A stretch of 64,000 nucleotides of DNA from positions 62,001-126,000 of the forward strand of contig NZ_QGGI01000005.1 in the NCBI RefSeq assembly GCF_003148465.1, given 5' to 3'. The notes under the pieces are model-generated. The model ran no database searches. It was not told the origin of the DNA and was given only the letters and a program-made list of their open reading frames with translations. The position numbers were made by a program, and so were the translations under genes. Positions 52,286 to 61,197 of the stretch are shown piece by piece. The stretch comes from Oceanotoga teriensis (GTDB lineage: Bacteria > Thermotogota > Thermotogae > Petrotogales > Petrotogaceae). Within the stretch, counting starts at the first letter, position 1. Every line of letters begins with the position of its first letter.

Positions 52286-52768
52286 ATGTCATTTTATGAA
52301 TTATCAGCAAAGACTAATATGGGTATAAACAAAAACATGAGTGAGTATAAAGGAAAAGTCCTATTAATAGTAAACACTGCGAGTAAATGTGGTTTTACTC
52401 CACAATATGAAGAATTACAAGAACTTTATGAAAAATATAAAGGAAAAGATTTTGAAATACTTGCATTTCCATGTAATCAATTTGGCGAGCAAGAACCTGG
52501 CTCAAATGAAGAAATTAGAAGTTTCTGTAAATTAAATTATAATGTAACTTTCCAACTATTTGATAAAATAGATGTAAATGGAGAAAATACTCATCCAATA
52601 TACAAATACTTAAAATCTGAAGTAAAGGGTCTTTTAAATAGTGAAGATATAAAATGGAATTTCACAAAATTTCTTTTAGATAAACAGGGCAATGTAGTAA
52701 AAAGATATGCTCCTATAAAAAAGCCACTTTCTCTATCAAAAGATATTGAAAAATATTTAAATAAATAA
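52286..52768 (+). CDS. Glutathione peroxidase family protein (cysteine type)
   Basis: The enzyme reduces peroxides with thioredoxin or a similar thiol donor. The 160 residues contain VNTASKCGFTPQY with the peroxidatic C35 (cysteine rather than selenocysteine), AFPCNQFGEQEPGS with the Gln, and KWNFTKFLLDKQGNVV with the Trp-Asn pair. The start is the ATG at 52286, with GAGGTGG four to five bases upstream; an open frame to 52211 runs through the promoter. Confidence 0.93.
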   Translation: MSFYELSAKTNMGINKNMSEYKGKVLLIVNTASKCGFTPQYEELQELYEKYKGKDFEILAFPCNQFGEQEPGSNEEIRSFCKLNYNVTFQLFDKIDVNGENTHPIYKYLKSEVKGLLNSEDIKWNFTKFLLDKQGNVVKRYAPIKKPLSLSKDIEKYLNK

Positions 52769-52770
52769 AA

Positions 52771-52810
52771 AATAAACGAGTAGATTTAATTCTGCTCGTT
52801 TATTTTTTAT
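52771..52810 (+). terminator. Terminator after the glutathione peroxidase gene
   Basis: AATAAACGAG and CTCGTTTATT pair, extended inward by a TAGA/TCTG pairing, and are followed by TTTTTA. Confidence 0.88.
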
Positions 52811-52870
52811 GCAAAAGTTTTAAAATGAATATGATAAAATATATAAAAAGTGATTAAAAAGGAGAAACAA

Positions 52871-53593
52871 ATGATAGATATAATATCTGTATCTGATGAA
52901 GAAGTCACATTAAAAAACAGAGAAAACAAAAATTATGATCTATTGATTGGATGTGGAGACCTTTCACCTGGATATATGGACTATGTAAATAATGAATTCA
53001 AGCCTTCATTGAGTATAATGGTACATGGAAATCATGATAAAAAATACTTCCCAGAAGTATACAAAGAAGAAAATGAAAAATATTCTGATATATATAAAGG
53101 TTTTCTTGTTCTAAATAAAAGTCTCATAAACCTAAAAAGATACATAAAAAAAGATATCAATATAATGGCCTTTTCAGGAGCTTTATCATATGGAATAAAA
53201 CCATTTCATATATCTGAAAAAGACACTGCAAAATTCAAAAGAGATATTAACATAAAAATGCTTCTAAAAAGAATTAAAAATATAGACATAGTAGCGACAC
53301 ATAATCCGCCTCTAATAGAAAACACAATAAAAAAATTTGATAGATATCATATACCTTCAAAAAATTTCGGTGATATGTACAAACAAATATTTCCTAAATT
53401 ATGGTTATATGGACATATACACAGAGCTTATACTATAAATCAACTTGATTTTAAATTAAGAAAAGAAAATATGATATCCTATATGATAAATTCAGTTCCT
53501 TATCAAAAAATAAAATATGATGAAGAGAAAAAAATTATTCTTGAAATAAAAAGATTAAAAGCTACAAAAACTAAAGAGATAGTTTTAAAATAA
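52871..53593 (+). CDS. Metallophosphoesterase-like protein with an altered first metal motif
   Basis: The calcineurin-like fold shows LIGCGDLSPGYMDY (GD box), MVHGNHDKKYF (GNHD box), DIVATHNPP and LWLYGHIHRA (GHxH box). The first box, normally D-x-H, reads VSDEEV, so one metal ligand is changed and the activity may be lost or altered. The 240 residues have no signal peptide. ATG 52871 has AAGGAG upstream. It lies 15 bases before the ParB/BMP fusion, so the two are cotranscribed. Confidence 0.78.
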   Translation: MIDIISVSDEEVTLKNRENKNYDLLIGCGDLSPGYMDYVNNEFKPSLSIMVHGNHDKKYFPEVYKEENEKYSDIYKGFLVLNKSLINLKRYIKKDINIMAFSGALSYGIKPFHISEKDTAKFKRDINIKMLLKRIKNIDIVATHNPPLIENTIKKFDRYHIPSKNFGDMYKQIFPKLWLYGHIHRAYTINQLDFKLRKENMISYMINSVPYQKIKYDEEKKIILEIKRLKATKTKEIVLK

Positions 53594-53608
53594 TTTGGGG
53601 GATTAAAA

Positions 53609-55486
53609 ATGTACAATAATAGAAATAAACTAACAGATGAATATTTAAAAGCCAAAAAAATTGGAAAAAAAGACTTTATAAGTAAAATTAGTTCTGGAAA
53701 AGAAGGTTATTTACCATCCTTAGAAAACATAATAGAAAATGTTGATATAATAAGGGAAGAAGATCTCGGATTAGTTGATATACCTTTAGAAAAAATTCAA
53801 GGTACTTACTATCATTCAAGAGCTTTATCCTTTGCAAATAATTTTTACCCAATATTCGATGAAAAAACAGAATTTTCTATAAAATGGATAAATCTATTAC
53901 AAATTCAATATGAAGAAGGTATAAGAGATCCAATAGAAGTTTATGAATATCTAAACTGGTTCTACGTTGTAGAAGGTAATAAAAGAGTCAGTGTTTTAAA
54001 ATATGTAAATGCCTATTCAATACAAGCAAAAGTGAAAAGACTCGTTCCAAAATGGGATCCAGATGATCAAGAAATAAAAATATACTATGAATTCTTAAAA
54101 TTTTATAAAAAAACAAAAATTAATGAGTTATGGTTTACAGAAGAAGGAAAATTTGCTCAAATGTATGACATAATAAAAACTCACAAAACTCAAAATTCTC
54201 TTATAAATGATAAATATAAAGATTTCATAACAACTTATTTCATACCTTTTAAAAAAACTTATAATATAATTGGTGGACAAAAATTAAAAAAATCTGCCGG
54301 CGATGCTTTTTTAAAATATATAGAAACATATGGATTAATAATAGATTCAGACAATAAAATATTCAAAAATAAGGTAAAAGAAATAATAAAAGAAATAGAA
54401 AGAGAATCTGGTACAGAAGGATTAAATATATGGCAATTACCAAGAATATTATTCACAGGTGAAACAAAAATAAAAGTAGCTTTCATATATAATACTGGAA
54501 TAAATGAATCTGCATGGACTTATTCGCATGAAATAGGCAGAAAATACGTTCAAGAAAAATTTAAAAATGAAATAGAAACAAAATCTTTTGAAAATATAGA
54601 TAATATAAAAAAATTCAAAGAATTAATGGAAAAAATTGAAAAAGAAGATTATAAACTAACTTTCTCAACAAGTTTTGACTACTTAAATGAACATAAACAA
54701 TCTCAATTTCAAAATGTAAAATTCCAACATTTTTCTGGATATCAAACACAAGAAAATATAAACACCTACTTTGGAAGAATGTATGAACCAAGATATTTAA
54801 CTGGAATAATAGCCGGATTAAAAACAAAAACAAATGTAATAGGCTATGTAGCTCCTTTTGGCATACCTGAAGTAATAATGGGAATAAATGCTTTCGCCCT
54901 TGGTGTAAAATCAGTAAACCCTGAAGCAAAAATTTGGATTGGATGGACAAACTCTTGGGCAAATAAAGAATATGAAAAAAGAACAACAGAATATCTTATA
55001 AACATGAAAAATTCTGATATTTTAACTCATCATCAAGACAGTGCAGAAGTCATGAAAATTGGAGAAAAATATGGAGTTTATACTATAGGATATCATTTTG
55101 ATATGAGAGAATTCGCACCAAAAACCTATTTAACTTCAGTAATATGGAAATGGGGAAAATATTATTCAAATATAATACAAGATATAATCAAAGGCTCTAA
55201 TTTTTCTTTCTTTGATTTATTTGGAGGATCCGAAGAAATTGAAAAATTCTGGGGTGGATTAAAATCTGGTATAGTGGACATAGCTCCTATGAGTAATAAT
55301 ATAAAACCTCAAACACAAAATTTAATAAACATAATAAAAGAACAAATAAAATCCGATGATAATATGATATTCAAAGGCCCTATATATGACTCAAAAAGTA
55401 ATCTTAAGATCCCAAGAAATGTACAAATAAATGATGAACAACTTATAAAAATGAATTGGTTCTTAGATAATATTTTATTTGAATAA
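53609..55486 (+). CDS. Cytoplasmic fusion of a ParB/sulfiredoxin-like domain and a BMP/PnrA nucleoside-binding domain
   Basis: No signal peptide or lipobox is present. Residues about 50-145 look like a ParB-N/sulfiredoxin fold: DLGLVDIPLEKIQGTYYHSRALSFANNFYPI and YLNWFYVVEGNKRVSVLKYVNA. A helical linker (about 150-290) follows. Residues about 290-590 form a PnrA/BMP-type periplasmic-binding-protein fold: KVAFIYNTGINESAWTYSHEIGRKYV, TGIIAGLKTKTNVIGYVAPFGIPEVIMGINAFALGVKSVNP and SDILTHHQDSAEVMKIGEKYGVYTIGYHFDM. Normal BMP proteins are exported lipoproteins; this one should work in the cytosol, perhaps sensing nucleosides. The 625 residues are complete. I have no function to give. Confidence 0.75.
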   Translation: MYNNRNKLTDEYLKAKKIGKKDFISKISSGKEGYLPSLENIIENVDIIREEDLGLVDIPLEKIQGTYYHSRALSFANNFYPIFDEKTEFSIKWINLLQIQYEEGIRDPIEVYEYLNWFYVVEGNKRVSVLKYVNAYSIQAKVKRLVPKWDPDDQEIKIYYEFLKFYKKTKINELWFTEEGKFAQMYDIIKTHKTQNSLINDKYKDFITTYFIPFKKTYNIIGGQKLKKSAGDAFLKYIETYGLIIDSDNKIFKNKVKEIIKEIERESGTEGLNIWQLPRILFTGETKIKVAFIYNTGINESAWTYSHEIGRKYVQEKFKNEIETKSFENIDNIKKFKELMEKIEKEDYKLTFSTSFDYLNEHKQSQFQNVKFQHFSGYQTQENINTYFGRMYEPRYLTGIIAGLKTKTNVIGYVAPFGIPEVIMGINAFALGVKSVNPEAKIWIGWTNSWANKEYEKRTTEYLINMKNSDILTHHQDSAEVMKIGEKYGVYTIGYHFDMREFAPKTYLTSVIWKWGKYYSNIIQDIIKGSNFSFFDLFGGSEEIEKFWGGLKSGIVDIAPMSNNIKPQTQNLINIIKEQIKSDDNMIFKGPIYDSKSNLKIPRNVQINDEQLIKMNWFLDNILFE

Positions 55487-55497
55487 TGAAAATATAA

Positions 55498-55540
55498 AAA
55501 AGAGAAGATATATCTATTAAAAATATCTTCTCTTTTAATG
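55498..55540. terminator. Bidirectional terminator between the ParB/BMP gene and the ABC operon
   Basis: AAAAGAGAAGATAT pairs with ATATCTTCTCTTTT around an 11-base loop; T-runs follow on either strand. Confidence 0.85.
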
Positions 55541-55549
55541 TTAAAAAAA

Positions 55550-56359
55550 TTAAAAAGGACTAAAACCTTTATTTTCTTTCAAATAAGCCAATGAAATTTC
55601 TTTAAATGTTGCATATCTTCCAACATCCTCATCAGTTTCGATCAATATCTCTTCATTTATATTAGCAACAACTTTACCATTAGGAACTGTTTCACCCTTA
55701 TTAATAATCCTATGCTTAGATTTTGCATCATCTATAGTATCAGAATATAAAACTTTTCCTTCTTTTATTATAGCAAAAGAAGTCGAAATCTCTTCAAGTT
55801 CATATATTTCATGAGATGAAATAATAATAGTTTTATTTCTATCTATTGCAAAATTTCTAATTATATCCAAAATTTCATGTCTAATAACTGGATCAAGATT
55901 TTGAGTAGGTTCATCCAAAATTAAAAGATCTGCTCCACTTGAAATAGTCAAAGCAAGATGAAACAAAGTTTTCTGCCCCATAGACATAGTTGAAACTTTC
56001 TGATTTAAATCATATCTATAATGAAGAATAAAATTAGAAAAAACTTCTTCATCAAAATTCGGATATAACATTTTCCATAATTTAAAATAATCTTCGCCTT
56101 TAAATCTTTTAAAAGTCAATCTATCTTCAGACATAACAGCTATATTAGTCTTAAGCTTTGCACTAAATTTTTCACCAAATATACTTATATTACCACTATC
56201 TGGTTTAAGATCTCCATAAAGACATCTCATCGTAGTAGTTTTACCCGCTCCATTAGGACCTATTAAAGAAAAAACTTCTCCTTCTGGAACTTCAAAAGAT
56301 ACTCTATTCAAAATAGTTTTAGAACCAAAACTTCTAACCAAATTATTAACAGAAATCAT
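55550..56359 (-). CDS. ABC transporter ATP-binding protein
   Basis: The 269 residues show Walker A GPNGAGKTTTMR, the signature VSTMSMGQKTLFHLALTIS (a MSMGQ form of the LSGGQ motif), Walker B LLILDEPTQNLDP, and the H-loop IISSHEIYELEE. A C-terminal extension of about 60 residues follows. It is the last gene in the GntR-led operon and overlaps the membrane-protein gene by one base, making an export-type transporter. Substrate unknown; GntR-YtrA-type systems often handle antibiotics or envelope stress. Confidence 0.92.
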   Translation of the reverse strand: MISVNNLVRSFGSKTILNRVSFEVPEGEVFSLIGPNGAGKTTTMRCLYGDLKPDSGNISIFGEKFSAKLKTNIAVMSEDRLTFKRFKGEDYFKLWKMLYPNFDEEVFSNFILHYRYDLNQKVSTMSMGQKTLFHLALTISSGADLLILDEPTQNLDPVIRHEILDIIRNFAIDRNKTIIISSHEIYELEEISTSFAIIKEGKVLYSDTIDDAKSKHRIINKGETVPNGKVVANINEEILIETDEDVGRYATFKEISLAYLKENKGFSPF

Positions 56360-56943
56360 TATTTCTGAACCCCCTTTCTACAAAAAAATATAAAGGCAGA
56401 AATAAATAAAATAATACTAAAAATTCCAGATAATAATAAAGATTTTTGAAAAATAGGTGAAAAAAGTTTATATGGATTCATATTTGGAATATCAAATCCG
56501 CCTATAATACCAACAAAAAAGTCTATTGCAAGTACTAACAAAGGTATTCCAAAATTATCCATTCCAAAAGTAACGCTTAAAATAGAAACAGAGTAATAAA
56601 AAGTTATAAATATTAATTGTTTAATAAATAAACTCCAAATCATAAAATTAGGTACTTGATAAAAAGCAATTCCCGCAAAAGTCGTTATGGTAGTGATAAA
56701 AATTAAAAATAAATATGAATTCAAAAAGATATCTCTATATGAAAAAGGAAGAGCTATCAAAGTTGAAAATTTTCCATTATGTATATCAGAAGCCAACATA
56801 AAAGTTATAAAAATAAAAGAAAAAATCATCTTTGTATAAATTTCAGGAATCATTAAAAAAAGTGAAAATATTGCAATTCTTCCAGCTTTTTCAGTAAATT
56901 CTTTCATAAAATAAGCTTCAGTTTTTTTAAGAAAATCAGTCAT
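56359..56943 (-). CDS. ABC transporter membrane subunit, small
   Basis: The 194-residue protein has about six hydrophobic segments (for example GRIAIFSLFLMIPEIYTKMIFSFIFITFMLA and IFSIILFISAFIFFCR) and a short N-terminal cytoplasmic part. I recognise no named family; by gene order it is the permease partner of the ATPase. It overlaps the GntR gene by 8 bases and the ATPase gene by one base. Confidence 0.78.
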   Translation of the reverse strand: MTDFLKKTEAYFMKEFTEKAGRIAIFSLFLMIPEIYTKMIFSFIFITFMLASDIHNGKFSTLIALPFSYRDIFLNSYLFLIFITTITTFAGIAFYQVPNFMIWSLFIKQLIFITFYYSVSILSVTFGMDNFGIPLLVLAIDFFVGIIGGFDIPNMNPYKLFSPIFQKSLLLSGIFSIILFISAFIFFCRKGVQK

Positions 56944-57292
56944 CTTTCCATACCTCCTCCAACAAAAGCATACTCATCTGTAAATCAATATTACAATTTT
57001 TGAGTGCCTTAACAGCATCTCTTATTATATTAATTGCCTTATCACTCACAGAACTGTCCTCCATTATAAAATAACCAACTCCATGTTGAGCTTCAATAAG
57101 GCCTTCATTAGATAATTTTTCCAAAGACCTCGTTACTGTATTTATATTAACACCAAAAATTTTTTGCATTTCTCTAACAGGTGGAAGTTGATCTCCACTC
57201 TTCAAGTTTCCCATTATAGTTTCCTTACGAATTTGATTCATAATCTGAATATATGCAGGGATTCCACTATGTTTATCGACCTTCCCAAGCAT
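56936..57292 (-). CDS. GntR-family regulator (YtrA-like)
   Basis: The 118 residues have a GntR winged helix (PAYIQIMNQIRKETIMGNLKSGDQLPPVREMQKIFGVNINTVTRSLEKLSNEGLIEAQHGVGYFI) and only a short helical tail, as in the YtrA subfamily that controls ABC operons. The ATG 57292 follows AAGGATG; an earlier GTG at 57301 overlaps that site. It is the second gene in its operon, and a 24-bp palindrome at the operon promoter is the likely binding site. Confidence 0.92.
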   Translation of the reverse strand: MLGKVDKHSGIPAYIQIMNQIRKETIMGNLKSGDQLPPVREMQKIFGVNINTVTRSLEKLSNEGLIEAQHGVGYFIMEDSSVSDKAINIIRDAVKALKNCNIDLQMSMLLLEEVWKDD

Positions 57293-57307
57293 TAAAATCA
57301 CATCCTT

Positions 57308-58345
57308 CTAATCAATTCTATTAATAAGAATACCCTTATCATTTCTTATATCAAACTCACCTTTATTATCTTTTCTTGTTATTATTTCAACATCCCCTAT
57401 TTCTCCATACAACTTAATACTTCTTTTATCCTCTTCCCAATTATCAAGATATTCAAGACTACCATTTATAGTAGTACCAGAAGAATAAAAATTTTCTGTT
57501 TCATGAAGCTTTAAATCGAAATTAATAGAAGTACCTTCAAAGTTTAATTTCTTTACATAAAATTCACCAGAAATATCTAAGACATCAGATTTAATATTAA
57601 ATGTTTCTGAATCTATAAGAAAATTATTTAATTTAACAGAAACTCCATCGATATCTATAAAATCAGAATTAAAAAAAGACGTCAAATAAACAACATTGCT
57701 ATTTATATGAATATTTTTAGAATTAATGCCATTAAAAACTTTTAGATTAACGACATCTAAATCAATATATTTAGACGAAAAAGAAGAACCTTTCATTTCT
57801 AAATAAGATGCATCGACAAAAAGAGATGTATAATCATTATTCTTAGTCCCTATAATTATCTTCATCTTAGCATTCAAATAATCTCTTGAATCAAAAATAA
57901 GTTTATTTCCATCATAATAATAAGTTAATTCAGAAGGTATGGAAATCTTATTAGACTCTTCATCAAAAACCAGTTCAAATGCACTTCCTCTAAAAGAAAT
58001 TTGATTAGAACTCTTTATTTCCATATCTGGAATATAAACCCTTGAAAAATCATATTTCCAAATTTTTTTATATTCATTATCATTGTATAAATACATCCAA
58101 AAATTAGAAAAATCTCTTTCAAAATTCCTACTTTTATAAACAGCTATAGAAACTCCAGGCAATAGAAAAAATATAGCTACAAAAATAATTAAAAAGACAG
58201 TAAACTTTCTAAAATTCAAAGCTAACATAAAAATTGTCAAAAAAGCAAATATAACCTTAAAGACTGCCGAAGGAATAAAAACCCCTAAAATTGCAAATAA
58301 AACTGCAATAACAGCTCGAAATATATATTGATATTTCTTGGTCAT
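57308..58345 (-). CDS. Membrane-anchored beta-rich hypothetical protein (adhesin-like), first gene of the GntR operon
   Basis: The 345 residues open with three hydrophobic segments (about 8-75), followed by a region rich in short parallel strands, for example FDASYLEMKGSSFSSKYIDLDVVNLKVFNGINSK-type repeats in pieces, typical of DUF4097/putative-adhesin beta-helix proteins. I see no enzyme motif. It is the first gene under the GntR promoter, 6 bases before the GntR frame. GGGAGGT precedes the ATG. It may be an envelope sensor or a transport-linked protein. Confidence 0.65.
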   Translation of the reverse strand: MTKKYQYIFRAVIAVLFAILGVFIPSAVFKVIFAFLTIFMLALNFRKFTVFLIIFVAIFFLLPGVSIAVYKSRNFERDFSNFWMYLYNDNEYKKIWKYDFSRVYIPDMEIKSSNQISFRGSAFELVFDEESNKISIPSELTYYYDGNKLIFDSRDYLNAKMKIIIGTKNNDYTSLFVDASYLEMKGSSFSSKYIDLDVVNLKVFNGINSKNIHINSNVVYLTSFFNSDFIDIDGVSVKLNNFLIDSETFNIKSDVLDISGEFYVKKLNFEGTSINFDLKLHETENFYSSGTTINGSLEYLDNWEEDKRSIKLYGEIGDVEIITRKDNKGEFDIRNDKGILINRID

Positions 58346-58376
58346 TAAAATACCTCCCGATAAAAATTATTTATTT

Positions 58377-58400
58377 AGTGTTATATTAAAGTATAACACT
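58377..58400. promoter_or_regulatory. Palindrome over the GntR-operon -10 box (probable GntR operator)
   Basis: AGTGTTATA-N6-TATAACACT: perfect 9-bp arms. It covers the minus-strand -10 TTATAC (58391-58396), the standard place for a GntR/YtrA repressor. Confidence 0.8.
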
Positions 58401-58419
58401 TAAGTTTAAAGTTTGTCAA
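58391..58419 (-). promoter_or_regulatory. Promoter of the GntR-ABC operon
   Basis: Minus strand TTGACA (58414-58419), 17 bases, TTATAC (58391-58396). Inverted repeats overlap both hexamers. Confidence 0.85.
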
Positions 58420-58432
58420 GCTCACAAACTTT
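58408..58432. repeat. Second inverted repeat over the GntR-operon -35 box
   Basis: AAAGTTTGT-N7-ACAAACTTT: 9-bp perfect arms of a sequence unrelated to the palindrome at 58377-58400. It covers the -35 hexamer and may bind a second regulator. Confidence 0.65.
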
Positions 58433-58480
58433 TTTTAGAAAAACTTAACGTATAATTCCGATAATTTTGATAGAAATTAG

Positions 58481-58509
58481 TTTAATCGAAATAGATTATA
58501 TGTTATAAT
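58481..58509 (+). promoter_or_regulatory. Candidate promoter of the oxoacid oxidoreductase operon
   Basis: TTTAAT (58481-58486), 17 bases, TATAAT (58504-58509). The -10 is consensus, the -35 is weak. Confidence 0.55.
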
Positions 58510-58587
58510 ATATATAAAAGAACTTTAAAAAACAAAAATAAAAATTAACAATTATTTTTATAATTAGACAATCGAGGAGGGACACAA

Positions 58588-60294
58588 ATGGGAAAAATAT
58601 TCAAAGATGATGTCTCAATAGTTTTATCTGGAGAAGCAGGTCAAGGAATTCAAACAATAGAAAAAATACTGACAAAAATACTAAAAGAAGAAGGTTTTAA
58701 TGTATTTGCAACCAAAGAATACATGTCAAGAATAAGAGGTGGTAGTAATTCTACAGAAATAAGAGTTGGATCTGATACAGTTAGAACACATATAAACAAA
58801 ATAGATCTATTATTACCCCTAACAAAAAAATCAGTAGATCATTTAGAAAATCGTATAGATACTGAAACGATAATAATAGCTGAAAAAGAAACTCTAAACC
58901 TTGATAATAAAAACTTAATAGATATTCCTATTTTTAAAATTGCCAATGAAATTGGAAGTAAAATATATTCAAATATAGTTGCTGTTGGTTTTGTTTTATC
59001 ATTATTTGGAATAGAAAAAGAGCAACTGAAAAAACATATGGAAAATTATTTTGCAAAAAAATCAAAAGATATAATACAAAAAAATATTCAAGCGATTGAA
59101 AAAGGTTATGATGAAGGTAAAAAACTTTATTCATCAGAAGATCTAAAAATTCAAATAAAAAATAATGAAGAAACAAAAGATAATCTATTAATAAATGGAA
59201 ATGATGCCGTGGCCCTTGGAGCTTTAGCTGGAGGTTGTGATTCTATATTTTCATATCCTATGACTCCTGGTACAGGTGTTTTATTATCTCTTGCAAATTT
59301 TTCACAAAAATTTGATGATATACTCGTTGAACAAGCAGAAGATGAAATAGCTGCAATAAATATGGCCATAGGTGGATGGTATGCTGGAGCGAGATCTATG
59401 GTGACAACATCTGGTGGAGGGTTTTCTTTGATGGAAGAAGGAGTTTCTCTTGCTGGAATGCTTGAATCGCCCATGGTAATTCATATAGCTCAAAGACCTG
59501 GACCCGCAACAGGATTGCCAACAAGAACCGCACAAGAAGATTTAAATTTGGCTTTGTATTCAGGTCATGGTGAATTTCCAAGAATAATATATGCTCCAGG
59601 TAATATTGAAGATGCATTCTTTATTTCTCAAAAAGCTTTCAATGAAGCAGATAAGTATCAAGTGCCAGTATTTCTATTAACTGATCAATATTTTGTTGAC
59701 TCTTATTATAATGTTAAAAAATTTAATTTAGATAATATAAAAATAGAGAAATATTTTATAAAAACTGATAAAAATTATAAAAGATATAAAATAACTGAAA
59801 ATGGTATATCACCAAGAGGTATACCAAATTACGGTGAAGGAATAGTTGGAGTTGATTCAGATGAACATGACGAATATGGACACATAACAGAAGATTTAGA
59901 TATAAGAATCAAAATGATGGATAAGAGAATGGGTAAATTAGATCTATTAAAAGAAAATGCCATAATGCCTGAAATAATAGGTTCTGAAGATTTTAAAAAT
60001 CTCATAATATCTTGGGGCTCTAATTATAATTCTGTAAAAGAAGCTTTAAAAAAATCAAAAATCAAAAACACATCTATGCTTCATTTCACACAATTATATC
60101 CTCTAAATAACAAAGTAAAAGACTTATTAAAAAAAGCTGAAAAAATAATAGTAGTTGAAAACAATGCAACTGGACAATTCGCAAATTTATTGAAATTAGA
60201 GACAAATATAAATATTGATAATAGAATTTTAAAATATGATGGAATGCCATTTTCAGTTGAAGAATTGATTAAAAAAATAGAAGAAATAATATAA
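58588..60294 (+). CDS. korA: 2-oxoacid:ferredoxin oxidoreductase subunit alpha (gamma-alpha fusion)
   Basis: The enzyme decarboxylates a 2-oxoacid to acyl-CoA and reduces ferredoxin. The N-terminal third (about 1-185) is the gamma-type domain, opening [24 protein letters not shown]. The pyrimidine-binding alpha domain has [70 protein letters not shown] and [19 protein letters not shown]. The C-terminal domain ends [36 protein letters not shown]. The 568 residues fit KorA-type (2-oxoglutarate) enzymes; the exact 2-oxoacid is not fixed by sequence. The GGAGGG site is strong. Confidence 0.9.
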   Translation: MGKIFKDDVSIVLSGEAGQGIQTIEKILTKILKEEGFNVFATKEYMSRIRGGSNSTEIRVGSDTVRTHINKIDLLLPLTKKSVDHLENRIDTETIIIAEKETLNLDNKNLIDIPIFKIANEIGSKIYSNIVAVGFVLSLFGIEKEQLKKHMENYFAKKSKDIIQKNIQAIEKGYDEGKKLYSSEDLKIQIKNNEETKDNLLINGNDAVALGALAGGCDSIFSYPMTPGTGVLLSLANFSQKFDDILVEQAEDEIAAINMAIGGWYAGARSMVTTSGGGFSLMEEGVSLAGMLESPMVIHIAQRPGPATGLPTRTAQEDLNLALYSGHGEFPRIIYAPGNIEDAFFISQKAFNEADKYQVPVFLLTDQYFVDSYYNVKKFNLDNIKIEKYFIKTDKNYKRYKITENGISPRGIPNYGEGIVGVDSDEHDEYGHITEDLDIRIKMMDKRMGKLDLLKENAIMPEIIGSEDFKNLIISWGSNYNSVKEALKKSKIKNTSMLHFTQLYPLNNKVKDLLKKAEKIIVVENNATGQFANLLKLETNINIDNRILKYDGMPFSVEELIKKIEEII

Positions 60295-60306
60295 GGAGGT
60301 ATTAAC

Positions 60307-61182
60307 ATGAATGAAACAAAAACTTTCTCACTCGATTATGAAGATAATTTAGATATAGCTTGGTGCCCTGGATGTGGAAATTTTGGTATATTAAACTTAT
60401 TGAAAAAAACTCTTGAAGAGATCGAAAACCTAAATCCTGAAAATTTTGTTTTAGTTTCTGGAATAGGACAAGCAGCCAAAATACCTCATTATTTTAAAAC
60501 AAATTTTTTCAATGGTCTTCATGGAAGAGCTTTACCAGCAGCAACAGCTATAAAAGCAACAAGACCTGATTTAACAGTTATAGCTGAAAGTGGTGAAGGA
60601 GATATGTATGGTGAAGGCGGAAATCATTTCATACACACTATAAGAAGAAATATAAATATAACAAATATAGTACATGATAATATGATATACGGATTAACAA
60701 AAGGTCAAGCTTCACCAACAACTCAAACTGGCATGACAACTCCTGTACAAGTAAATGGCGTAATATTAAAACCATTTAATCCAATAGCTGTTGCAATAGC
60801 AACTGGTGCAACTTTTGTCGCAAGAGGAAGTGTAACAGACCCTAAAACAACTACTGAAATAATAAAAGAAGCGATAAAACACCCAGGTTATGCCCTAGTA
60901 GATATATATCAACCTTGTGTGACTTTTAATAAAATAAATACTTTTAAATGGTTCAAAGATCATACATATAAATTAGATGAAAAATACGATTACACAAACA
61001 AAGAAGAAGCTATCAAATTAGCTTTAAAAGAAGATGAATTTCCACTTGGAATAATATATAAAAATACTGAAAGAAAACCTTTTGATGAACAGTTAAGCAT
61101 ATATAAAAATACAAAAGAACCTCTGTATAAAAGGCAAAGAAATTTAAAAAGAATTGAGGAATTCATTAATTCCAAAAAATAA
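60307..61182 (+). CDS. korB: 2-oxoacid:ferredoxin oxidoreductase subunit beta
   Basis: The TPP-binding beta subunit starts with IAWCPGCGNFGILNLL. The TPP/metal motif here reads AESGEGDMYGEGGNHFIHTIRRNINI, followed by MIYGLTKGQASPTTQTG and YALVDIYQPCVTFNKINTF. The 291 residues are normal. It forms a two-subunit enzyme with the preceding gene, 12 bases apart, with AAGGAGG upstream. Confidence 0.92.
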   Translation: MNETKTFSLDYEDNLDIAWCPGCGNFGILNLLKKTLEEIENLNPENFVLVSGIGQAAKIPHYFKTNFFNGLHGRALPAATAIKATRPDLTVIAESGEGDMYGEGGNHFIHTIRRNINITNIVHDNMIYGLTKGQASPTTQTGMTTPVQVNGVILKPFNPIAVAIATGATFVARGSVTDPKTTTEIIKEAIKHPGYALVDIYQPCVTFNKINTFKWFKDHTYKLDEKYDYTNKEEAIKLALKEDEFPLGIIYKNTERKPFDEQLSIYKNTKEPLYKRQRNLKRIEEFINSKK

Positions 61183-61197
61183 AAAGGGGGAAATATT

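Noticed and set aside
59151-59617. Overlapping minus-strand frames under korA
   Set aside because: They oppose the conserved pyrimidine-binding segments of korA and have no start signals.
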